Of a stretch of 64,000 bases of DNA, positions 25,660 through 33,697 are shown piece after piece. Within the stretch, counting starts at the first letter, position 1, and every line of letters starts with the position of its first letter. Source of the stretch: Herbaspirillum sp. alder98 (lineage in GTDB: Bacteria; Pseudomonadota; Gammaproteobacteria; Burkholderiales; Burkholderiaceae_D); contig NZ_JAIUCY010000005.1 of assembly GCF_020179755.1 (NCBI RefSeq), positions 62,001 to 126,000 of the forward strand, given 5' to 3'. The notes beneath the pieces were generated by a model. It was not told where the DNA came from, searched no databases, and worked only from the letters and a program-made list of their open reading frames with translations. The translations under genes and the position numbers were made by a program.

Positions 25660-25819
25660 AACAGAGAAAGTTATTCTATGCCCTGCCCGCCCGAACGGAG
25701 CTACACACGACGGCGGCCAGTAGTGGAACCGGAACAGCGCCAGTTATATCGTGGGAAGCGCCATCGAGACCGGGTCCGGGGATCTTGCCTGGGATGCTCG
25801 GATCAGGCATTCGTTCTGA
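25660..25819 (+). pseudogene. 3' remnant of a second porin gene, frameshifted
   Basis: From about 25675 the translation matches the end of the porin at 19783: ALPARTELHTTAA in one frame, then after a one-base loss WNRNSASYIVGSAIETGSG and DLAWDARIRHSF with the stop at 25817-25819. The intact porin ends WNRNGAGYTVGSAIETGSG and DFAWNAGIRHSF. The remnant has no start or 5' part; similarity fades before about 25660, where island sequence begins. The divergence shows that it is an old paralogue end, not a fresh duplication. The 150 bp between the ATPase start and this remnant hold no gene. Confidence 0.85.
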
Positions 25820-25821
25820 AC
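25800..25821. repeat. Right copy of 22-bp perfect direct repeat (porin remnant 3' end)
   Basis: Identical, in the same orientation, to 20837-20858. It is the longest uninterrupted match within the roughly 200-bp imperfect repeat formed by the intact porin end and the remnant, and it marks the right edge of the island as drawn here. Confidence 0.75.
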
Positions 25822-25851
25822 GTGCGCTGGCGTGATTGATGTAGATGGAAA

Positions 25852-25882
25852 AGGATGCTCGCGATGGCGGGCATCTTTTTTT
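25852..25882 (+). terminator. Terminator following the porin remnant
   Basis: Stem GATGCTCGC / GCGGGCATC with a short loop and a run of seven T, nearly identical in sequence to the terminator of the intact porin. It supports descent of the remnant from a complete porin transcription unit. Facing the convergent ABC operon, it may also limit read-through from there. Confidence 0.85.
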
Positions 25883-25989
25883 GGAACATGCACGTGCGTG
25901 AGTATGGTTGTGCCGCCGGCGGCAGGCGATGGGTTTCCGTTGCAGCCATGCCCTCTCGACGCAGCAAAACCGCTTCCCGCCCCGTTTTT

Positions 25990-27660
25990 CTAACGCGACG
26001 TATTTCCCGGGCCGGAAAACGAGAACTCCCTCCCGGGTGCTGCCGCCAGCAACTTGCGCGTGTACTCCTCTTGCGGATCAAAGAACACGTCATTGACGTT
26101 GCCCTGCTCGACGATTCTCCCGCCTTGCATCACGATGACCCGATCACAGATCCTGCTCGCCACGCGCAGATCGTGGGTGATGAAGAGAATCCCGATCGAT
26201 AATCTTTGCTGGATCTCTTCCAGCAACTCCAGTATCTGCGCCTGCACCGATACATCGAGGGCCGAGACCGCTTCATCGGCAATCAGGATACGGGGCTCGC
26301 AGGCCAATGCCCGGGCAATCGAAATACGCTGCCGCTGTCCGCCAGAAAATTCATTCGGATAGCGCCGCAACGCTTCGGGTTTCATTCGCACCAGATACAT
26401 CATTTCTTCGGCCTGCTTCCACGCCTGCGCGCGCGAAACACCAAAATTGAGGGGCCCCTCGATGATGGACTCACCTACCGTCTGACGTGGATTGAGCGAG
26501 CGATACGGATCCTGGAACACCACCTGCACCTGTCGCCGCATCGGTGACAATGCTCGCCCCGTCGCCCTGGCGACCGAACGACCATCGACGAAAATGTCGC
26601 CCGCTGTAGGTTCGATCAGGCGCGCGATACAGCGCGCGACGGTCGACTTTCCGGAGCCGGATTCGCCCACGATGCCGATGGTTTCACCGGGCCTTAGCGA
26701 TACTGAAAAATCATGCGCCGCATGAACCTGGTGCCGTGGCCGACGCCAGCCGCCGCTGTCGTAGGTCTTGCGGATATGCTGCGCTTCCAGCAGCGGATAG
26801 GCATGCTTGACCGGGCTTCGGTCTGAGCGCTTGAGCTCCGGCACAGCTGCCAGCAGCATGCGCGTGTATGGTTCGCGCGCATGGCCCAGCACCTCGGTTT
26901 TTTCGCCGGCCTCGATCATGCTGCCCAGTTGCAGCACCACCACCTTGTCGGCGATTTCTGTCACGACACCGAAGTCATGGGTAATGAACAGGACCGCCGT
27001 TGCGTTCTCGGTCTGCAGTTGGCGAATCAGCTTCAATATCTCGGCTTGCGTGGTGACATCCAACGCGGTGGTCGGCTCATCGCAGATCAACAAGGCCGGC
27101 TTGAGAATCAAGGCCATGGCGATCACGATACGCTGACGCTGCCCGCCCGACAGCTGATGCGGAAAGGATGCGTAGATGCGCGGTGGGTCCGGCAGCGCGA
27201 CGCGGGCGAAGATGTCCAGGATCATCTGGCGGCGGGCCGCACGGTCAAGCCCGGTATGCCTGGTCAGCAGTTCGTCGACCTGGGCGCCGCAGCTCATGAC
27301 CGGATTGAGCGCGGTCATCGGTTCCTGGAACACCATGCTCATGGTGGTGCCACGCAAGCCATTGATGCGCGTGGTGCTGGCATCAAGCAAGGATTCGCCC
27401 TGCAGATGAATGCTGCCATGACGTACCTGCAGGGATTTGGGTAACAAACCCATCACGGCGCTGGCGATGACCGACTTGCCCGAGCCGGATTCGCCCAGCA
27501 GGCAGAGCACTTCACCGGGCGCCACGTCGAACGATATATGGCTCACCGCATCCGGACGATCGGCCCCGCCTGGCAAGGCGATGCACAAGTCACGCACGGT
27601 CAGGACCGGCGGCACCAATTCATTAACACCAACACCAGACTGCGGTTGCAAAGTGGACAT
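25990..27660 (-). CDS. Fused double ATP-binding subunit of a peptide-type ABC importer
   Basis: The product has 556 residues and two complete ABC modules, as in DppD-DppF fusions and GsiA. Module 1: Walker A GESGSGKSV, signature LSGGQRQRI, Walker B LLICDEPTTALD, His-loop ITHD. Module 2: GESGSGKST, FSGGQRQRI, ILIADEAVSALD, ITHD. Each module ends in the oligopeptide-transporter C-terminal segment (REPYTRMLLAAVP and QEEYTRKLLAAAP), so this powers a di/oligopeptide, glutathione or nickel-type uptake system. In module 2, Pro of the usual DEP is Ala (DEAVSALD), a common variant. It is the last gene of the operon, 2 bp after the DppC-like gene. Confidence 0.93.
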   Translation of the reverse strand: MSTLQPQSGVGVNELVPPVLTVRDLCIALPGGADRPDAVSHISFDVAPGEVLCLLGESGSGKSVIASAVMGLLPKSLQVRHGSIHLQGESLLDASTTRINGLRGTTMSMVFQEPMTALNPVMSCGAQVDELLTRHTGLDRAARRQMILDIFARVALPDPPRIYASFPHQLSGGQRQRIVIAMALILKPALLICDEPTTALDVTTQAEILKLIRQLQTENATAVLFITHDFGVVTEIADKVVVLQLGSMIEAGEKTEVLGHAREPYTRMLLAAVPELKRSDRSPVKHAYPLLEAQHIRKTYDSGGWRRPRHQVHAAHDFSVSLRPGETIGIVGESGSGKSTVARCIARLIEPTAGDIFVDGRSVARATGRALSPMRRQVQVVFQDPYRSLNPRQTVGESIIEGPLNFGVSRAQAWKQAEEMMYLVRMKPEALRRYPNEFSGGQRQRISIARALACEPRILIADEAVSALDVSVQAQILELLEEIQQRLSIGILFITHDLRVASRICDRVIVMQGGRIVEQGNVNDVFFDPQEEYTRKLLAAAPGREFSFSGPGNTSR

Positions 27661-27662
27661 GG

Positions 27663-28631
27663 TCAGCCTCCGCGCTTGTTGAACTTGGGATCCAGCGTGT
27701 CACGCAAGCCATCGCCCAGGATATTGACCGCCAGGACCGTGGCCGCCAGGAAGCATCCCGGGAACAGCACGTTGTGCGGATACTCGTTGAACTGCGCCCT
27801 GCCCTCGGCCATGATGTTGCCCCAGGTCGCCATGTCCGCCGGCAGGCCTACTCCCAGGAACGACAGGATGGCTTCGACCAGGATGGCCGCCGCGCAGACG
27901 TAGGTGCCCTGGATGATGAGCGGAGCGACGGCATTGGGCAGGATATGGCGCCACAGGATCTTCCAGGTCGGCGTATCAAGCGCGATCGCCGCCTCGACAT
28001 AGGGCTCCTCGCGCACGGCAAGCACCACCGACCTGACCAGCCGCGCCACGCGCGGTATCTCGGGAATCGCGATGGCCATCACCACGATCGGCAAGGTGCC
28101 GCCAAACAGCGCAACCAGACTGATGGCGAACAGGATCCCGGGGATCGCCATCACGCCATCCATGATGCGCATCAGGATGCTGTCGATGCGCCTGAAGTAA
28201 CCGCCCAGCATGCCGATCAGCATGCCCAGCGAAAGCGCCAGGAAAGCCACCGAGATGCCTACCGTCAGCGAGACCCGGGCGCCGTAGGCGGTGCGGCTCC
28301 AGATGTCGCGCCCCAGGCTATCGCTGCCCATCAGGAAGAAATGCTGGAAGGTCTCGCCACTGAGACTATTGAATTCGGCCGTCGACAGCGGCAGCAGATT
28401 GGCGTTACCCGGATCCAGCGCGAGCGGATCGATGGTGCCCAGCCATGGCGCCAGAACGGCCATGGCAATGAATAACGACAGCACGGCGCCGCCCACTCTT
28501 ACCGCGCCGTTGTTCAGCACGCGCTGCCACAGCATCGGACGGCTGGAAGCGGTTGAAACTGGCGGCGACGAAGCGGACATAGCGTCTGTGGCCGGGGTGA
28601 TGGATGACATTGGCTTCATGGCTGGCGGCAT
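27663..28631 (-). CDS. ABC permease, DppC/OppC type
   Basis: Start at ATG 28631 overlaps the DppB-type stop (ATGA), giving 322 residues; ATG 28619 is an alternative. A polar Ser/Thr-rich N-terminal tail of about 40 residues precedes the first helix (VGGAVLSLFIAMAVLAPWLG), then the OppC_N motif HFFLMGSDSLGRDIWSRTAYGARVSL and five more helices. The EAA loop that docks on the ATPase is VEAAIALDTPTWKILWRHILPNAVAPL. The C-terminus GDGLRDTLDPKF is the family hallmark. Partner of the preceding permease in the inner-membrane channel. Confidence 0.93.
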   Translation of the reverse strand: MPPAMKPMSSITPATDAMSASSPPVSTASSRPMLWQRVLNNGAVRVGGAVLSLFIAMAVLAPWLGTIDPLALDPGNANLLPLSTAEFNSLSGETFQHFFLMGSDSLGRDIWSRTAYGARVSLTVGISVAFLALSLGMLIGMLGGYFRRIDSILMRIMDGVMAIPGILFAISLVALFGGTLPIVVMAIAIPEIPRVARLVRSVVLAVREEPYVEAAIALDTPTWKILWRHILPNAVAPLIIQGTYVCAAAILVEAILSFLGVGLPADMATWGNIMAEGRAQFNEYPHNVLFPGCFLAATVLAVNILGDGLRDTLDPKFNKRGG

Positions 28632-29572
28632 CAATAACGAATACGTGGATCGAAGATCAGATAGCTCAGGTCGATCAGCAGGTTCACCCCGATGTAGACG
28701 ACCGAGAAAAACAGGGTGATGCCCTGGATCAGCGGAAAGTCGCGCGAGAGAACGGCATCGACCGTTAGTTGCCCCAGCCCCGGAATGGCGAACACGCTCT
28801 CCGTGACCACCACGCCACCGATCAGCAGGGCGATCCCCAGGCCTATCACGGTCACGATAGGAATGGCGGCATTGGCCAGGCCGTGGCGAATCAACACCCT
28901 GATCTCGCTGATGCCCTTGGCACGCGCAGTACGGATGTAATCCTCGGTGAGCGCTTCGGCCACGGCGGCGCGCGTGACACGGGCGATCAATGCGACATAG
29001 ATAATGGAGATGGCCGTGGCCGGTAACACCAGATGCGCCAACCAGGGAATCAAGCCGTTGGCGATACGGGTATAACCCTGTACCGGCAACCACTGCAGAT
29101 GTAGCGCGAAGCCCCAGATCAACAGATAGCCGATGACGAAGGACGGGATCGAAAAACCCAGCACGGAGAATCCCATCAGCATCCGGTCCAGCAGTCCGCC
29201 ATGACGCCACGCGGCCAGTACGCCGAGGGGTATGGCGATGAGACAGGTCACGATCAGGGCGATAACGGTCAGCGACACGGTCGGCTCGACCCGCTGCCAG
29301 ATCAGTTCGCTGACCTGCTTCTTCATGAAGAAGGATTCACCCAGGTCGCCCCGCAACATGCGTCCCGACCACTGCGCGAACTGCACCGGCAGGCTGGCGT
29401 TGAGGCCCAGTTGTTCGCGCACCTGGGCGATATCCTCGGCGGTGCCGCCACTGCCGACGATGGAAGCCGCCGGGTCGCCCGGGGCCAGGCGCAACATGAG
29501 AAAGACGATGAAGGCGACCACCACCAATACCGGGATGGTGGCCATCAGCCGGCGCATGACAAAGAAAAGCAT
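28631..29572 (-). CDS. ABC permease, DppB/OppB type
   Basis: ATG 29572 is preferred, since GGAG lies 6 bp before it and the protein then begins with the family-typical MLFFVMRRLMATIPVLVVVAFIVFLMLRLAPGDPA; 313 residues. Six helices. The periplasmic N-terminal loop contains GLNASLPVQFAQW, and the EAA loop is EDYIRTARAKGISEIRVLIRHGLANAAIPIVT. It ends LSYLIFDPRIRY, as DppB proteins do. It forms the heterodimeric membrane pore with the DppC-type permease. Gene overlap implies coupled synthesis. Confidence 0.93.
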   Translation of the reverse strand: MLFFVMRRLMATIPVLVVVAFIVFLMLRLAPGDPAASIVGSGGTAEDIAQVREQLGLNASLPVQFAQWSGRMLRGDLGESFFMKKQVSELIWQRVEPTVSLTVIALIVTCLIAIPLGVLAAWRHGGLLDRMLMGFSVLGFSIPSFVIGYLLIWGFALHLQWLPVQGYTRIANGLIPWLAHLVLPATAISIIYVALIARVTRAAVAEALTEDYIRTARAKGISEIRVLIRHGLANAAIPIVTVIGLGIALLIGGVVVTESVFAIPGLGQLTVDAVLSRDFPLIQGITLFFSVVYIGVNLLIDLSYLIFDPRIRY

Positions 29573-29663
29573 CTTGAACTCCCGCTCCAGCGCGTGCAAT
29601 GCGCGTCAACGATTCATCCCGGCGCAGGCCCCCGTCATCAGGCGGCCTGGCGGGGACCGCGTG

Positions 29664-31238
29664 TCAGTCCTTCTTCAGGTTCCAGAACACATTGACCGGA
29701 GCGCTCACCAATCCACTCACAACGCCCTTGCGATAAGCGGTCAGTGGCTTGTACTCGCCGATGGGACCGACGATGCTGCCCGCAAAGTTCTGTTCCTGGA
29801 TCTGCTCTGCCAGTTGCTTGCGCTGCCCTTCGTCCATGGTGGCCAGGAACTCACTCTTGAGCTGTTCCAACCGCGCATCGGTCGCCCAGCCGAACCAGCC
29901 CTTCTCGCCGCTGCCGGTCAGCGACGCGAAGAACAATGGGTTCATGGTGTCGGCGATACCCCAGGCGGTGATGAAGGCGTTCCACCCGCCCTGCGCCACG
30001 GGCGACTTCATCGCGCGACGCGACACCAGGGTCGGCCAGTCCATCGATTGCAGGTCTACCTTGAATCCCGCCTGCTGCAGCAACGCGGCCAGCACCGGCG
30101 GATACTTGTTGAGCTGGGCGAAGTCGGTCGGCCACATCAGCACCACCGGCGTGCCGTCGTAGCCGGCTTCCTTCAACAGCTTCCTGGCTTCGGCGAACTG
30201 CGACTTGCCGGTGAAGTAGGCGGTCTTGTCCGAGGCGTAGGTGCTGCCACAGGGATAGATCGAGGTACAGGTGTTATATAAATCCTTGTTGACCAGTTGC
30301 GCCTTCATCAGGGCTTCCTGGTTGATCGCCATGAACGCTGCCTGGGCAATCTTGGGATTGTTGAACGGCGGTATCAGGTGGTTCAGGTGCAGCGCCACCG
30401 AGCCCTTGGGCAACTGGCTTTGCAGGCTAACTTTTGGATTGGCCTTGAGCGCGGCGTATTGCTCGGCCGGCGCCCATTCGATCATGTCGACTTCACCATT
30501 GATCAAGGCATTGGTCTGGGTCTGCGCATCCTTGAGGATGACCCACTCCACCCGGTCGACATACACCAGCTTGGCGCCGGCAGTGCCGGACGGCGCTTCG
30601 CTGCGCGGCACGTAAGTGCGGTTCTTGAGGTAGACCACCTTCTCGCCCGGACGATATTCATCCTTCTTGAAGACATAGGGACCGGAGCCCGTGGTGTCAT
30701 CGATCTGCCGATCAGCCGGGGTCTGGGCGACCCGCGCCGGCATGATGAACGGCGGATTGGTCGAGGGCTTGGCCAGCGCTTCGAGCAACATGCCGAATGG
30801 CTGGTTGAAACTCATCCGGAAACCGTTAGCGCCGACCGGCTCGAACTTGTCCAGCGCCAGCAGCATCTTCTGGCCCAGGTTATCTCGCTGCGCCCAGCGG
30901 CGCACCGAGGCGATCACGTCCTCGGAAGTCACAGGCTTGCCGTCGCTGAAAACCAGGCCGCGGCGCAAGGTGAAGTTCCAGGACTTGCCGTCGGCCGACA
31001 CCGTGTAGTGATCGATCATCTGCGGCTGTATCTTGCCGTCGGCATCCACGCCAAACAGGGTGTCGTAGATCATGTAGCCGTGATTGCGCGTCACGAAGGC
31101 AGTGGTCCAGATCGGATCGAGGATCTTCAGGTCGGCCTGCGGCACGATGCGCAGGGTCTTGCCGGGGTCTTGTGCAAACGAGGCATGGGTGGCGAGCAGC
31201 ATGGCAGCGGCCAGTGCCATCTTCTTGATCAATGACAT
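29664..31238 (-). CDS. ABC substrate-binding protein, family 5 (peptide/nickel type)
   Basis: ATG 31238 has an AGGAG site 6 bp upstream and exposes a clear signal peptide (MSLIKKMALAAAMLLATHASFAQ); 524 residues. The mature chain shows SBP_bac_5 features: KTLRIVPQADLKILDPIWT, YMIYDTLFGVDADGKIQPQM, DGKSWNFTLRRGLVFSDGKPVTSEDV, and a long second lobe ending PLTAYRKGVVSGLVSAPVNVFWNLKKD. It captures the ligand in the periplasm for the two permeases that follow. With an M20D amidohydrolase encoded just upstream, the ligand is likely an N-acyl amino acid, a dipeptide or a related amide. Confidence 0.92.
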   Translation of the reverse strand: MSLIKKMALAAAMLLATHASFAQDPGKTLRIVPQADLKILDPIWTTAFVTRNHGYMIYDTLFGVDADGKIQPQMIDHYTVSADGKSWNFTLRRGLVFSDGKPVTSEDVIASVRRWAQRDNLGQKMLLALDKFEPVGANGFRMSFNQPFGMLLEALAKPSTNPPFIMPARVAQTPADRQIDDTTGSGPYVFKKDEYRPGEKVVYLKNRTYVPRSEAPSGTAGAKLVYVDRVEWVILKDAQTQTNALINGEVDMIEWAPAEQYAALKANPKVSLQSQLPKGSVALHLNHLIPPFNNPKIAQAAFMAINQEALMKAQLVNKDLYNTCTSIYPCGSTYASDKTAYFTGKSQFAEARKLLKEAGYDGTPVVLMWPTDFAQLNKYPPVLAALLQQAGFKVDLQSMDWPTLVSRRAMKSPVAQGGWNAFITAWGIADTMNPLFFASLTGSGEKGWFGWATDARLEQLKSEFLATMDEGQRKQLAEQIQEQNFAGSIVGPIGEYKPLTAYRKGVVSGLVSAPVNVFWNLKKD

Positions 31239-31279
31239 CTCATACTCCTGGTGTTGACGAAGGTTGCGCGGTGCCGCGC

Positions 31280-31301
31280 GACCGGTCGGGAGCGACCGGT
31301 C
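31280..31301. repeat. GACCGGTC palindrome repeated as a hairpin
   Basis: Two copies of the self-complementary GACCGGTC separated by six bases lie in the 203-bp gap between the amidohydrolase and the binding-protein genes, about 42 bp before the latter. It could fold as an intercistronic hairpin that sets expression of the abundant binding protein, or serve as an operator. No T tract follows on either strand. Confidence 0.45.
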
Positions 31302-31441
31302 ACGGACAGCGCCACGTTGCATGGCATGGATAAAACGATCAAAGCGGAAGGGGCCCCTGCACGTGTACGCTCGTCAGCGCACCGTCTTGCTGCTGGTACT
31401 ACTCTGGTCTTGTTACCGGGTCTGCTCGTGCCAGCGCCGGT

Positions 31442-32629
31442 CTAACTGCGCTGCTGCAAGGAACGCCTGGCCAGCGCAGCCAGCAGGGCGCCGCCAATCG
31501 GAATGGCGTCGTCGTTGAAGTCGAAATTGGGGTTGTGCAAGCCATGGTCATTCTTGCCCACGGCAGTTCCAAGATGAATATAGGCGCCAGGCTTCTTTTG
31601 CAGCATGAACGAAAAGTCCTCCCCGCCCAGGCTGGGCCGAGGGATGGCCACCACGTTCTCAATCCCTAACAGTTCGCGTGCGACCTCATTGGCAAAACGG
31701 GCTTGCGGCGATGCATTGATGACCATCGGAAACAGGCGTTCATAAGTCACCTCGGCGCTGGCGCCAAACGTGGCGGCGACGCCTTGCACGATCTCATTGA
31801 CACGCTTCTCTAACAAGTCCTGCACTTCAGGCTTGAGCGATCGGCAGGTTCCAACCAGTTCCACTTCATCCGGAATCACCGCGAATCCATCCAGGTTACC
31901 GCCCTGGATCCCGCACAGGCTGACCACCCCCGACTCCAGTGGGTCTATATTGCGACTAACAATGCTTTGCATGGCCACGATGAGATGACCTGCCACCAGC
32001 ACCGGGTCAATCGCACGGTGCGGCGCCACCCCGCCATGTCCGCCCACGCCACGAATGCGGATGCGGATGCGGTCGGTTGCCCCCATGGCCGGACCGTCGA
32101 CAATCGAGACGGTGCCGATAGGCAGGCTGGGCCAGTTGTGCATGGCATAGATCTCGTCGGCGTCAAAGCGCTCGAACAAGCCGTCCTCCACCATTTCGCG
32201 GGCGCCGGCATAGCCTTCTTCTCCGGGCTGGAAGATCAGATAGACGGTGCCATCGAAGTCGCGATTGGCCTGCAGATAGCGTGCCGCTGCCAGCAGCATG
32301 GTGACGTGACCATCATGGCCGCAGGCGTGCATGCGGCCCGGGGTATTCGACTGGTAGGCCAGACCGGTGCACTCCTGCAGGGGCAAGGCGTCCATGTCGG
32401 CCCGCAATCCGACCGATTTGCGGCTCTCGCCCAGCTGCCCCTTGATGATGCCGACCAGGCCGGTTTTACCTATATTGCTGTGGAATGGGATACCCAGGCG
32501 TCGCAGTTCATCGGCGATGACCCCGGCCGTGCGATGCTCTTCAAAACCGAGTTCGGGATGCGCGTGCAAACCGTGACGAATCTCTTTCAACTCTTCGATA
32601 TCTTCAGCTATTGCACTGACAATTGACAT
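31442..32629 (-). CDS. M20D-family amidohydrolase (hippurate hydrolase/aminoacylase-like)
   Basis: ATG 32629 (395 residues) is preferred over the adjacent TTG because a GGGGGAAC ribosome site fits it. The N-terminus IRHGLHAHPELGFEEHRT and the metal-site motifs GLRADMDALPLQE, MHACGHDGH, QPGEEGYAGA, HNWPSLPIGT and GLHNPNFDFND are all present, as is GVGGHGGVAPHRAIDP of the dimerisation lid domain. The family hydrolyses N-acyl amino acids, hippurate or indole-acetyl amino acids in the cytosol. It heads the ABC operon and diverges from the LysR regulator, pointing to uptake and cleavage of one class of amide. Confidence 0.92.
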   Translation of the reverse strand: MSIVSAIAEDIEELKEIRHGLHAHPELGFEEHRTAGVIADELRRLGIPFHSNIGKTGLVGIIKGQLGESRKSVGLRADMDALPLQECTGLAYQSNTPGRMHACGHDGHVTMLLAAARYLQANRDFDGTVYLIFQPGEEGYAGAREMVEDGLFERFDADEIYAMHNWPSLPIGTVSIVDGPAMGATDRIRIRIRGVGGHGGVAPHRAIDPVLVAGHLIVAMQSIVSRNIDPLESGVVSLCGIQGGNLDGFAVIPDEVELVGTCRSLKPEVQDLLEKRVNEIVQGVAATFGASAEVTYERLFPMVINASPQARFANEVARELLGIENVVAIPRPSLGGEDFSFMLQKKPGAYIHLGTAVGKNDHGLHNPNFDFNDDAIPIGGALLAALARRSLQQRS

Positions 32630-32745
32630 CAAGTTCCCCCTTCATGAACTAATCGGCGTGCTCGAATGGATGAACGATCTTAATCATTGACGGGGGTTGG
32701 CACAAATACGAGAATATGATCCTTGCCATAACAACTTGATATCCC

Positions 32746-33639
32746 GTGGAAATCCGCCAACTGAAATATTTCCTGGCAGCCGTGGAGCACGGGTCCATCA
32801 GCAAGGCAGCCCGCTCCCTGTATGTGGCGCAGCCGGCACTCACCAAGCAAATCCATAATCTGGAAGAAGAGTTAGGCGTGGTTCTGCTAGAACGACTGCC
32901 GCGCGGCATTGCGCTCACGGCGGCAGGGCGGCAATTCTTCCATAGCGCCAGCAAGATCCAGGACGACCTGATCTCGGCCAAGCAGCAAGCGATCCAGGCC
33001 AGCACCGGCCAGCTCGGCACACTGACGTTGGGATTGACGGTACTGCATAGCCTGCTGCCAATCATTGCCGAGATCCTGCGTCGCTTTCGGCGCGAGGCGC
33101 CCAAGGTATCGGTGACACTTAATCAATTGATCTCGGGGCCGCAAGTCGACCGCATCCGGGCCGGTGAGCTCGATGCCGGTTTTCTGTTTTATCGGCCACT
33201 GGATGATCCCACCTTGAGCGGCACCCTGATCTCGACCGAGAAGCTGATGCTGGCGGTGCCGCGCGATTCGCCGTGGGCGCAGAATCCGCCCAGACGCCTG
33301 GCGGATCTGAACGGGGTCGACATGATCTGGTTCCCGCGCGGTGCCACGCCCATGTACTACGACCACCTGATGCATCACTTCCACCAGGCGGGTTATACGC
33401 CGCACGTTGCCATGGAGGGCAGTGACAACGCGGCCATCCTGACGCTGGTGACGGCCGGCATGGGATGCGCCATCCTGCCGGCGCTGGCGCGATACCACGC
33501 CGAGGATAGCGTGGTGTTTCTGCCGCTGGACGACCTGGAACTGGAAATGCCGCTGGAGCTGGTATGGAATACGGCAAATACATCGCCGGTATTGCAACGC
33601 TTCGTGGAGATTGCGCGGGCGACTTATCCTTCGCGTTGA
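32746..33639 (+). CDS. LysR-family transcriptional regulator
   Basis: GTG start at 32746; 297 residues. The N-terminal winged helix is classical: MEIRQLKYFLAAVEHGSISKAARSLYVAQPALTKQIHNLEEELG. The effector-binding domain (about 90-295) resembles the aromatic-catabolism branch (LTLGLTVLHSLLPIIAEILRRF, VTAGMGCAILPALARY). It is divergent from the amidohydrolase-ABC operon with a 116-bp shared control region, so it very likely controls that operon and itself; no unambiguous T-N11-A box can be singled out. The effector may be the amide or its cleavage product. Confidence 0.92.
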   Translation: MEIRQLKYFLAAVEHGSISKAARSLYVAQPALTKQIHNLEEELGVVLLERLPRGIALTAAGRQFFHSASKIQDDLISAKQQAIQASTGQLGTLTLGLTVLHSLLPIIAEILRRFRREAPKVSVTLNQLISGPQVDRIRAGELDAGFLFYRPLDDPTLSGTLISTEKLMLAVPRDSPWAQNPPRRLADLNGVDMIWFPRGATPMYYDHLMHHFHQAGYTPHVAMEGSDNAAILTLVTAGMGCAILPALARYHAEDSVVFLPLDDLELEMPLELVWNTANTSPVLQRFVEIARATYPSR

Positions 33640-33697
33640 GTGCACTGACACTTGAACAGGCCGCCGCCATGTCGCCAGACAAGGCGCCATACCTTTA

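Larger units (their letters stand above)
20859..25799. mobile_element. Small tyrosine-recombinase island between porin and porin remnant
   Basis: About 4.9 kb lying between two copies of a porin 3' end and carrying a complete site-specific recombinase, an ATP-grasp gene and a STAND-like ATPase gene. Base composition is visibly A+T-richer than on both sides, and codon choice (many AAA, ATT, TTT) differs from the host genes. No transposase, replication or conjugation genes are present. The boundaries are inferred from the direct repeats; whether these are true attachment sites or reflect insertion into a tandem porin pair is undecided. Confidence 0.7.
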
